In this document: one piece after another, positions 24,401 through 36,800 of the stretch
Numbering within the stretch: position 1 is the first letter of the stretch
Layout of the letters: each line of letters begins with the position of its first letter
Source: Sarcocystis neurona
Taxonomy: Eukaryota > Apicomplexa > Conoidasida > Eucoccidiorida > Sarcocystidae
Assembly (NCBI GenBank): GCA_000727475.1
Contig: KL647324.1
Coordinates: forward strand, 124,001 to 188,000
DNA: 64,000 nucleotides
Direction of reading: 5' to 3'
Notes under the pieces: generated by a model
Told to the model about the DNA's origin: nothing
The model's input: only the letters and a program-made list of their open reading frames with translations
Database searches by the model: none
Translations under genes and position numbers: made by a program

Positions 24401-27400
24401 AGACTCCCTCTTCCTCCTTTAGTTGCTTCTGTCTCTCCCGGTCATCATCTCCTCTATGCGTATGTCTCCATGACGCCGACTCTATGCGCGTCTGTCTTTT
24501 CGCGTCTCTCTCTTCGTGTGTCTCCCTCCCTTTCCTCTCTCACATCGCCTGTCCGTCCCGTGGCCCTTTTCTATGGCTGCTGGTTGACCTTCTTGGCCCG
24601 TTTGTGTGTGTGTGTCTCTCTTTATGCGCACACACATATATATTAATATATCTTTACGTTAGTGGCAAAGACGACTTTCGGTCGCCGATGATGGAGCTTG
24701 CAGGCGTTTGACATGGGAAGCGCAAAAGACGTACCTCCTCTGAATCCTTACGGAGAAAGACCCGAGCTGCTCACCCAGCATGGGCTCCGCATGCAGTCCC
24801 CAATAATAGGTCCTGCGGAGAGTGATTGGGCGAAACAGCGACCAGAAGACGTTCGAACGGTAATTGAGAGCCTTCGCCGAAGGGGCAGGTCTAGACGACA
24901 AGTCACCGATGAAGACGAAGAATACATAGAAGAGACTGTGATCCAGGATGAGAGCGGAACGACCTCGATAAACGAAGAGGAGACGACAGCTGGTTTCCCC
25001 AACTTCGGTCCTCCTCGCTGGGTGAGTCCCACGTCTGCCTCAGCCGCGCATGCTCTAGAAGCGTTTTCTAGGTAGGTTGCCTCGATTCGACAACACCTGC
25101 ACCGCACACGTAGAAGCGTGTGAGCACACGCATACGTACACACACACATATACACACATACAAAAGCATATAAGTACACGCTGATGTAGCCACAGGAAGA
25201 CCTTGACGCAGTGAAATCTCTTGAACCTCCAACGCGGACGCCGGCACGGGGAGAAAAGTACAACAGCAAACACGGATCCATGCCCAGGTTTATCACAGTC
25301 TGTCCAAATATGGCCGCCGACGAAAACGGCGTAAACGTAGGGCAGACATGCTGCGGCGCGTTTGCTGGGAGTTGTACGTACGTGAATACCCAATTATTCG
25401 TCCTCACTGTTTACCAACGACTAGAGCAAGGGGCGTCGACGGGAGCGCCCTGCATACGGGCGACCGTGCCCGGCCTTTGACCTGAGAGTCTTCTCTTGTC
25501 CTCAGGTGACAGAGCGCAGGCCTGGGTGATGCACCCGGTCATCCATTTCACGTGCTGAAGCGTCTCCTGGTGCTGTTGTGTTTGCTCTTCTTCTTGCGCC
25601 CTCCGATGAAAAAGAGCAAAACTACTTGTGTACAGCGATACGTGTACATATACGCGTGTTGATGTCCAGGGCCACAGAAAAGGGGCAGTCGACCTCAGGC
25701 GTCTCAGAGCGTCCGTGTGTCCCTGAGCGCGACCAGAAGAGGGCCACTGACACCGTAATGACTGCAGACAAGAGGGGGCCTACCTGTCCCACGTAAACTT
25801 GAGATAGGAATGCCACGCGTGCGTTTGCGCCTCTTTTTCTGGACGTGTACATGTGCGTATGCATACAAGTGTGTGCATCAATAGATGGATAGCCACCGAT
25901 GTATTTGACTCCATGCAACAAAAGGAGACCCAGCAGTTCCTGAGTGTGAAAAAGGTCTTTCCTTCCACAAACTGCTTTCTATTTCAAACAAAACGTCGAC
26001 CCCAATGGAATATTGGTCCCTCTCCGCTGCACTGTAGTGCACTTTCCTGCTCTAATACAGGGGGTACATGTATGCTTGGAAGCCGCAGTCATTCAAAAAT
26101 AACCAATATTCACGGTACTATAGACTACAGCCAAACTTGTGATAATGTACCACACAGTGCGTTCTCGGCTGGGACATCTTTACGTCTCTCGCCTGCCCGC
26201 TTGACCCGCCTTTTCCGCTGAAGTGTGTGTATGCCGCACTGTGGTGCCCCGGGACCTGCAGGCAGGAAGCAACGCTTGGGCGGTTTCAGGCCGCTACACG
26301 AACACAGGCTCTCCCATCTTAGCAGCGGATACGCATCTGCCGGCAGTCCTTCCAGGTGGGCTACTTCTACGTGTAGACGACACTCACGTGTATCTGTCCT
26401 TGTGTGCCCATAGCTCCCCTCGCCCTCAGCACTACGTGCATAGGGATTTGTCTGCGAGAAGCTGTTGAAGGTCTTTCTCTCTCCCTCTCTCGCTTGCTCT
26501 GTATTTTGTGTGCTGCGGTGTTTTCAGGGGCCTATGTTCTCCTCTTGCAGTCCACTTTTTATAGATAATTAAACTTGCTTAGACCAGGTTGAACTTGTTC
26601 GCACGTCTGTGTATGCCGACGTTGTTCTACTAGTGTGTCTGTGGAGCTAGGTACACATACGCAGACATCCATACACGAAGAAAAACTATCCCTGGCATTT
26701 CCCGCCATGCTTCCCTTGCGTGTGTAGACCAAGATGCCCAGCTACCTCTCTGTGTAAGAGAACCGGTCTCTACAAATGTCTGGGCAGGTGGACGCGCCTT
26801 CTTGTCCTTGTCTCCCTTCCTTCTTCGCTGCCCAACGTGAGGGTCGATTTATGTAGACTTCTACTTCTCTCAACCGTCTGCCTGCTGGTGGACGTCGACC
26901 TATTTCTCCCTCTCTGCACACACCATTCACGAATTTTCTTCTCAACGTTCGTCTGTGTCTGTCTTCTTCCGACTTCGGCAGCGGGGCTCTCTGCTCGTGT
27001 TAGAAAAGCGCGAGTGAACACGTTTCGTGCGGATGTGCTCTTCCCTTCTTGTTTCTCCTGGTTCCTTCTTCTTCGTTGTTTTGTGCTTTTTCCCCTCTTT
27101 CTCGACAATACCTTCTGCCTGCGCCCCGCGTATCTCTTTCTGCTCTTTGTGCCTTCGTGCGCCGCTGGTCTACATCCACTTCTTCAAAGCTGGCGCCTGC
27201 CTTCTGATTGTGTGCTCCACTTCTTCCTTCTCTTTTTTGGGACTTATTTCTTTTCGCTTATTCGAATAAGCCGGAATTCACTTGTGGTCAAGACACGTGC
27301 TTCTGATTTTCGCCTCCTGTCTCGTCTTTTTCACTGACGGTCGCAAATTTCCTCCCTCTCCCTCTCTATCCCTTTCTTGTTCTTCACTTCTCTTGTCTCG

Positions 27401-30400
27401 TCGCAGCTGCTCTAAGTTTCCTTCTGTAACCCCTGCATCCCCTCCTCTCCTTTCTTCTCTTGACGCCTTCTTCGTTTCTTCCGTTCTCCCCTTTCCTCCC
27501 TTGCATGGGCTTTAAACGGGGATTCTTTTTTTCCGGCTGCAGGATTTTGGATGCCAGTGTTCGTTTCTGTGGGGCCATCGCGCCTCCTGAGTCCTTCCGC
27601 AACTTCTTCCCGCGGCCACGGTGGCTTCAGACGGCAGCCGGCCCAACTCAGGCGGCGACGCCGCGTCACAGGGATCTCTGCGGTCGGACTAGCGCGAATC
27701 TGTGCCGGACATAACGACCACACGGCGTGGGGTCACACTCTTTCGTACATGAAAACTGTCGATTTATTCCTCGTCAAGCTGGACAGCGCCCGAAGGCGCT
27801 ACTTCTACGACAACAACTGGCATATACTGCGAGTGCGCCACGAGGTCTTCACAGTAAAGGTATGCAAGACACGCGCCTTCGTGCGCGTGCAGGCGCCGGA
27901 GACGAGACGAGACACGCACGTGTGTGACGACGAGACAGGCGGCCCAAGAGAAACCCCAGGGCAAGCAACTGCACAGAGAGGAATGGTGTGCTCAGCGAAA
28001 TGTCGCGCGGACAGGACAGCTGTATAGATGTTGTGGTGACCGCTGAATCACATACCCGGATAAAAGAACCCGCTCTTTACGCCTCGTTCACCGTCTCCCT
28101 ACAAGAGTTGCGTGCGCACACACCTGAGGAGAGAACGCTGTACTTTTTTCTCCTGTAACAAGAAAAATAAAGGCAGACCGCTTGTTTGTACGTGTACAGA
28201 CGTGCTGCGCGTGGTCGTCGTGCTGCAGCCGTACGCAGACGAACATTTGTTGCCGTGCGAAAAAGAGAATCAATGGGCCTATAACAGCACTCTCTTTGAA
28301 AGAGTAGTGGTAGTTGTCTGATTTTGTGGACGTGTGAAAACGTACACTCAGAAACGTAGTACTCACGCTCCGAGGTTTTCTCGAGGATATTTTTCTTCGG
28401 GCCCGCCGCGTCCGCAGATAAAAGCAGGGATTCTGCACTCCAGATGTTCGTGTGCATATCCGCTCTCGCACGTATCTTGAGAACTGGTCGTGTCGGTTTT
28501 CGTGTTCTGGCCAACATACCGACTTGTACACGTACGTGTGAAGATACTCTCGACGTAGACGCCGTCTGTGTAGCAGCACAGACACACATACGCACACACA
28601 CACACACACACACACACACTTACACGTGTGTTCACATGTGTATCTGCCCGTTTTGGTGTAAGCATCTGGGAAGCATAAGCATTTCCCCTCTGCGTCCGTT
28701 CCGCGCAGGGGTGAATACATACTCGAAGACGTGTCGCTGTCGACCAAGAACACCCACACATAAATACATATCTCTGTATATTTTGAATTGCCGTTGTCGA
28801 AGAAGAACTCTGAAAGAGCCGGGGTGTACTTGTCAGCCGCCCTCACATAAACCTTTCACACGTATCTGTAGAGTTTTGAAGATAGTGCATATGATGTCCG
28901 TTGTCTGAGCTTGTTCGAGTGTCTTCTGCGCGTAGGGGCAAACCAGGAAAGCCGCTGCAACCATGCGTTATACGCATCACGGCCCGATTATAAGCGACTT
29001 CTTCCCTGCCTTCGATGAACTTCTGGAACCGGATGAAGCTGTTGTCCTGGCCATCTCTGCAGGTTACACGTGCACCTTCCTCTCGCCTGAATTCTTAATT
29101 CTGCGCACTTCCTATGAATAAGATTGATCACGCCGTTTCTTCGAGTGACACACGAACGCTTACAGACGTGTCAGCACATCTCTGTGACGGGTGCACACAG
29201 CCAAGTAGATGAGTGCATCAAGAAGCACAAGCGAGTTGTGCGGCTAGACTTTCTACCGAAGATATCCCAGGTCGACGTTCCTCCCTTCTGGGTCACTGTC
29301 GTGCGGCGGCGAGTCCAGGAGCTGTTTTCTCGTCGTCACCTGTAGGAACACATGTGCGCGTCTTGTATACAGTCGGCATACGCTTCTAGGTATACGTGCA
29401 GGTATGTACACAGGTTTTACACGATTTCACAACTCGAGTCAAAAAAACGTGTTTGCGGCTACTTTCCCCATGTGCAGACGCATGCATACGTGGGCATCCC
29501 TCTGGCGTTTTACAGCGACTTTGTGAAGAATTACGACCAGTCGCAGGCAGGCGTATATACGCTTGCTTGTGACCCTCTCGCTGTGTATCTGCCTTTGTCT
29601 TGTATATAACTGTGGTCTGAAAGGCGTGAGTTCGGCGCGTCGCCGTCCGGTCTACTGTCGCTGCAAAACGGCGTACACTTTGGCTTGCCAGAGTGTGCCT
29701 ATGTGTACGGATATTCTCAGTCGCATGCAGAAGTACAGAGGGCGAGGCGACGGGGCGACGCATACGTTTATATGCAAGCGTATGTATGTTTGTCGGGTGT
29801 ATCTCTGCATGTCACTTCGTGGACAAGTATGAGTCAACCTATATATAAATCCATAACTTTGTGTGGACATGTATACGAAAAAGGTTCTCGCGGCAGAGAA
29901 ACGTCTACGGATGAGTTTATACGCGTGGATGGTGTAGAAGTACCGAAGTAAGAATTTAGACACACACAGGCGCATATATCTATATATATGTATATGTGTG
30001 TATACACTTCTACACAAGTGTACAAGGCGTCCACATGCATGAGCGTTTCTGGATACCACACACGGCTGTGTACACATACATTTGTATACATGGACTAAGA
30101 AGATGTAGAACATGGGCGTTGCACACATGGGTACGCACTTGTGGATATTCATCTGATCCGTGACGGTCGTCAACTAGTGAACACATGCACATATATGTAC
30201 ATATGTGAACAGGCGTACTTGTGTGGACTATCCATATACGTATCTATATATATATATATATACATATCTGCACACCACCGTATGCACGTATACATATGTA
30301 TAGACAAATCCAGGTATTGATATACGAGCCGCAACAAATTTCTCTGCAGAGGGATGGATGTCGATATGCGTGTGCATACGTATTTATAAGATTTAACATA

Positions 30401-30822
30401 AGGGAAGGAGTGCATATACAAACACGACAGTAGTGTACGTTTGTGTGCGGGGAAGGGATTGCTAGTGTTGCTACATATGTTTTTGCCTGCATGTGGATAA
30501 TCGCAGGCAAATACGTGGATGTCGAAAACTCTCTTCACAAGACAAACAGATGTATTTGTGTACAGACACGACTATGTACGAATGCGTGCGCAAATATATA
30601 GATGTAAACACCTAACTACGTTTCCACAAACGTAAACCTACAGTCAAAGCTATCTCCCTCTCTCTCTTCCCCTACGTATATATGCATATGTGCAGACACA
30701 GCTGCCTCTCTCTCTTCCACACATGCACACACTTTCTCTCTCTATATATATCTATATATACATATATATTCAGACGCAGCCACCTCTCTCTCCTTCACAC
30801 ATACACACACTGTCTCTCTCTC

Positions 30823-30854
<32 letters not shown>

Positions 30855-33800
30855 CATATATATTCAGACACAGCCATCTCTCTCTCCTTCACACATACAC
30901 ACACTATCTCTCTCTCTATATATATATACATATATATTCAGACACAGCCACCTCTCTCTCCTTCACACATACACACACTTTCTCTCTCTCTCTCTCTCTA
31001 TATATGTATATATACGTGTATATTCAGACACAGCCATCTCTCTCTCCTTCACACATACACACACTGTCTATCTCTGTCTCTCTCCCTATATATGTATATA
31101 CCCATATATGCGCAGGCACAGCTAACTCTCTCTCCTTCACGTATACCTTCTCTCTCCATAGGTTTAGAGCTGTACAGCTATACAGGCACACACACATTTC
31201 TTGTGTATGTGTATAGGTGTATGGTCCTCCATACGAACAGGCGCGTGCAGAGGTCATATGTGTAATGTTGTATACGATGTATATCTTGCTGCACACGTGT
31301 GGCCCCAGAAAACGTTCCTATCTATGTGTCTACACACACACATATACATATCTGGGGGCACGTGAACACTCAGTAAATCTTACCAGGTTCGTCTCTCAGG
31401 ACTTCCTTACGTCTGTACTTCTACTTATGTACTTTGAGATGAATATGTATGTACGAATCTACATGTATATATGTATAAGGAGAGAGATACGCGCGTGTGG
31501 GACATGCAAGCATATACAGATATATATACATGTGTATACACGCTTCGGTTTCTATACTTATGGACACGTGTGAACATTACATGCGTCTACACATACAGTT
31601 ATCTGCATTTGCCACGCATACACGTGTGTACGTATGGATATACATAGGTACTGGCGTCTTTGATGCATGAGGGAGAAATGCAGGTCCCACATATATATAT
31701 ATATATATGTGAGTGTACGTATTGGCGCCTCTGATGAATGGAGGAGAAATGCAGGTCCCACATATATATATATCTATATATATGTGAATGTATGTATTGG
31801 TGTCTCTGATGAATGGAGGAGAAATGCAGGCCCCACACATATATATATATATATGTGAGTGTAGGTATTGACGTCTCTGATGCATGAAGGAGAGATGCAG
31901 GTCCCACATATATATATACACATATGTAAGTGTATGTATTGGTGTCTCTGCTGAATGAAGGAGAAATGCAGGTCCCACATATCTATCTATCTATATATAT
32001 ATATCTATGTATCTAAATGTATGTACTGGTGTCTCTGATGAACGAAGGAAAGGCAATGATTCAATTTTCTCCAAATTACCCTTCTGACATCTTAAGCTCC
32101 GTATGCACACCTCGCTAGAGAAGTGCCGTCGCGTGGCACTTCTCTGTACAATCTTCTAGACGCTGACGTGTCCTACACACCCGTTCGTAGATCCACAGAA
32201 AGGAAAAGTGTAGAGGATTCTTTATGACCGTGAAGGCCGCTGAAACGACTTTGGCTGAGCAGTGTGCCGCCTCTCCCGCGAGGGCGTGCACACCTGTGTA
32301 TTTCTCATCAACACATTCGGTATGAACATGTACACCCGTGCCTAGAAGTGTGGATCTGTTCATCCGAGTAGATCTTCTGCCTTGATGTAGACACCTATAA
32401 ATGCATCTGTACGCATCTACACGTAGATGACTATAGCTTCGCGCACGGGGACACGTATCTGTATAGACGCCAATGTACGTCCATATACACATACATATGT
32501 ATGTGTACAGATATACATGTGTGTCTCTGGTGGAGTTGAGGTGTGCGGCTCTGTAGGTGTGTCTATTCCTTCTCTGCATATGCCTGCGTGTGTGTGTGTC
32601 TGTGACACGTGGACAGTCTTTGCTGTCGTCTGTACACAACTTCATATACAGCCGTCCAACTAGCCGTTCCTCTCCACGCACCCCCCGTACGACAACATGG
32701 AGATCCTCACGTCTCGCAGTATCCGCCCTGTGTGTGTACGTACTATCGGCCCGTTTTTCTCTCTCTTTCTCTACCTGCTTGAATCTCTCTTCCTCTTTCT
32801 CTCTGTCTGTATGCTACCAACCTGCTTCTCCGTGTCTCTGTGTCTCGTTCTACCTGCTGGAGCTTCTCTTTCTCTCCTTCTCTTCCTTTCTGTCTGTATG
32901 TATGACTTCAGATCTGTCCACTTGCATGTGACATGTACCTATGCAAAGACAGAATGTTTTTCTTTGTGTGGCATGTACGTCCCTGTGTACCAGTCCACAT
33001 ATCTCTCTCCTACACGGAGTTGCAACCCCGCACACACACACAGAGAGGTACACAGAACCGCATGTAGGACTGTTCTAAGAGCCTGTTTCTTTCTTGTACG
33101 GCAATTTTCCTTCACACACACATTACATATGCATCTACGCGCAGACGTGCATATATATATATATATGTATATCAACATGCACACACGTGTGTTATACTAC
33201 ATATATACATATGTATATGTATGTATGCATATGTATGTATATCTTAATCAAGGTATGTGTTCGTGTTTGTTTGGTGCATACAACAATAAACGCAGTTTGC
33301 GCGAACAGCCACGCCTCTGCATTCGGCCCCTCTTTGCTGTAAATTGATTCAGTTCTATGGATGCCGGCTACATATTAACATACTTACACAAACGTACACG
33401 TATACGCAGGCATACGTATATATATATATAGGTATATATGTATATATGTATATGTATATATATGTATGCGCATATGTGTACACACATATCCACACATATA
33501 CTCATGTGTTTCTTTCTTAGCTCGCATTCTGTTTGGATTTATATTTTGTGGACGCGGCCATTGCTTATAAACGCGGGTGTCACCTGTCTCTTCTTCACTT
33601 ATCAATACGTAAGTCTACCTGTGTAAACACATGCAGACGTCGGTACGCAGATCAGTGCTTCAGCATATATATAGATATATATGCGCATCTGTATATCTTC
33701 ATATTTATTTGAGTATCCACCTATCTATCTATCTGCCTATCTACCTATCTACCTATCCGTCTATCTGCCTATCTGTGTATCTATATATACATGTAAGTAC

Positions 33801-33865
33801 ATACATATATATATACATATATATATGTATATATGTATGTATATTTATATATATACGTATTTATA

Positions 33866-33899
<34 letters not shown>

Positions 33900-36800
33900 T
33901 GTAGCCACGGCAAAACGCTCTGTTGATGCGTCCAAGTGTGTACGCGTAAAGTTGGATACAAGAAGACTGAGTTCGCCTGCCTGTCGGTGTTGGTGCGCCG
34001 CTGCCGCTGCTCCAGTTCCGGTGCGTCGCTTGTGTTGCTGCCTGTCGGCTGCTGCTGCTGCGTTTGTGCTGCTTTTGCTACGCATCTCGCATTGGTGCTG
34101 CTGCCGCTCCTGCTGCCGCTGCGTCTCAGCCCCTGCTGCTGTTGCTACGTTGCCCCTGCTGGTGCCACGGCTTTGCCGCTCCTGAATTGTCGATACTGCT
34201 GCTGCATTCCTGCCGTTGTTACGGTGTTCTTCCTGCTGCTCCGGCGTTTTTCTTCCTGCTGCCACTGCTTCCGCTACAGTTCGTGCGCCCATATCGTTGC
34301 CGTCGTTCGAGTTTCTCGAAAACGCAAGAAGCTGGGAAGACTTCATCCTTCTGGTGAGAGCGGCACGTTCTCTTCTCTTTTTCGCCCAGAAGCCTACACG
34401 AATGCATATAGTATAAATGACGTAGGTAAACATATATATATATACATATATATATACATATATATATACATATATATACGTACATATATATATCTGCACT
34501 CACACGTACGCATACACACAGACAGGGAGATGCTGTGCGTATCTGTGTGCCGTTGTTTGCGGATACATGAGTCTGTTTTTATCCTTCTCGTTCCTTCTGC
34601 TGTCGTCTCTGGTTCCGCGTGGTTTTTCTGTTCTCCCGCCTCTCCATGAAGCATGTACGTGTATGTCCTGCCCGCAGCGCTACGCAGCCATGTACCACGT
34701 ACATATATACACCTCTCCCCGCATGCGCAGGGGTATCTGCACACAGATATCCCTTCGCGTACACACACGTACACATGTACAGAGAGACTGTAAAGGGGAC
34801 AGTAGCAGGTGAGCGAAGTCGAAGGCGACTGGAAGTCCTGTCCTGGATATATATATATATATATATATGTATACGTATACGTACGTGTGGAACATGTAAA
34901 GCTGTTAACCCAGTTGCATAGCAGTAGAAGGACCCTGTGCGCTGCATATATATATATATATATGTCATGGTTGTAAACCCTGGGACCTGTGTGTGAAGCA
35001 GATAGGCGTTATGAAGAGACTGGTCTTCTTCGCTTCTCGTCGACCTTTTTCCGTTTTTCTCTCTTCGCCCCGGGGACACGCAACAACGTCAGGACCTGCG
35101 GCGTCCGTTGTAGCGGCCTCTGCCTACTCACGTGGGCACTTCTTATTCTGCAGCAGATTCAGTGTCGCGTCTTCCCTGTGAATCCTGCATGAGCCAGGCA
35201 GCCGCCTCAGCAGCTTCGAACGGCGCACAGATCCTCCGCGTGCGCCCAAACGCATGTGTGCCTGTGTTTGTATGAAGGCGGTCCTCCTTATGCGTCCCCT
35301 ACAAGCGTATGCGTAGGACTTTTTCGTGGCGGGGCCTGGGTGACGCCGCTGCGAGACACAGCAGGTGCCGCCACGCAGCAGCTGCTGGTGCTTTTCTTTT
35401 CCCAGAGACACTGCAGCGGGGCTGTCCTCCCTAGAAAGATTTTCGAAGCCGCCGAATGTTCTGCATTGAGATAGGCGTACAGGCGAAACATTGTGTGACT
35501 GTCTTTCGCCTCCCTCGACCTTATATGTGTACTCGTGCAGCGCCGCTGGTGGATAGGGAGAAGTGGTGGGCGATGTTTTGTTCGACATTCGCCTGACATG
35601 CCCGCAAGGCAGTGTCCCCTCCTCTCCGCGCTCTTTCGTAAACAGTAATAAGGTGTTACCTCTCTCAGCCGTTTTGTCCAGGTAGCAACGAGCTTCCTGC
35701 CGCCGCAACTGCAACACCGACGCCTACGCGCGTCTGTGAAACTGCTGCCGCCGCTGCTCCTGCTCTCACACCGTGCACCTGTGAGGTGGCTGCTGCTGCT
35801 GCTGTTGCAGCATGCAGGAGATGTGTGTGGTCTCCCCTTCCTGGCGGCTGCCTCTGCAGCTGTTAACTTCCGCAGAACGAAGGAGCCAGACGACCTTGTT
35901 CGTACTTCCTGCCGCTAGAATATTTCTGCCTCCCTTCCGGACAAGTCGCTCTTTTCTCCTTGTAGTTGTGGCTGTCTTGCATTTGGGGGAGCATACACGC
36001 CGACACACGGTAGAGAACTTCACTCGAGAAATATTACTTTCGTACCTACGCCTGTTGCTGCTGCGCCACATCCGTATAAAGGAAAGCAGCGGCGTCTCCA
36101 GCCGTGATGTGTCTATCTAGAGCCGGCTTGCTACTTTCTCCTGAAGCAACAGCACAGATGCATGAGAATTCTGTAGCGTCTGTGCGGAGGCTTTATTTGC
36201 TTCCTGCTGGAGCAGCACAGATGTACAAATACTCGGTAGAAGTGCCTCCCTATGTGCTCCTGTTCTGCTTCCTCTTGAAGCAACCCCTACACGAGGTTTG
36301 GCGCGGTGCAACGCGATGACTCGTGGTGCGTTTCACGTGTCGTCTGCTGCTGCTGCTGCGACAGGGAACGTTGAATCAGCAGGTGGGCCTAACCGTCGTC
36401 TGGGCCACTTCCGAAGGGGACATCGGGGGAACGGTCGTAGGCGCGATCCCACGGCGTAATCCTTCTTTTATCAAGCACGGCTTTCAGGACGGAACTTCGT
36501 CAGACGCAGACTGGCAGGTAACACGCACAGAACTCGCACCCCTATTTTATATGCACACGTACATATATACATACATATGTGTAGATATACTTATGTACAG
36601 ATATACATATGTGTGGGCCTTTGTCGGACCCGCACCTGCTACTGCTCCTGTACTCCTGCCGTTAAAGTTTTAGCTGCTCCCGCTGATGAAGCTGAAACTA
36701 CCAGTACCCTTCCCAGCAGCTGCGCCTGCTGCTGCTGCTGTGGCTGACAAGACTGCTCCCGCTTGACGCCTCCTGCTGCTGCTGCGGCTGCTCAGGCGAC

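Larger units (their letters stand above)
29063..34279 (+). other. Intron 8, 5.2 kb, repeat-rich
   Basis: The largest intron. It holds two tandem minisatellite arrays (30693-31135 and 31650-32050), several TA/CA runs, a duplicated pyrimidine segment at about 32750-32900, and a CTG-rich block (33970-34279) that runs straight into the acceptor of exon 9. No other gene seen. Confidence 0.75.

Noticed and set aside
23920..24711. 263-codon plus frame rich in Leu, Ser, Pro, Phe and Cys
   Set aside because: It is the translation of a pyrimidine tract in intron 3. The true coding exon starts at 24704.
28088..28846. 252-codon minus frame across intron 7
   Set aside because: Cys/His/Arg-rich, includes translated (CA)n, and sits antisense in an intron bounded by well supported exons.
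30690..31265. 191-codon plus frame of Tyr/Ile/Ser/Leu/His
   Set aside because: A direct translation of minisatellite A, not a protein.
35124..35717. 197-codon minus frame in intron 9
   Set aside because: No motif, antisense to a supported gene, and overlapping open frames on the other strand.
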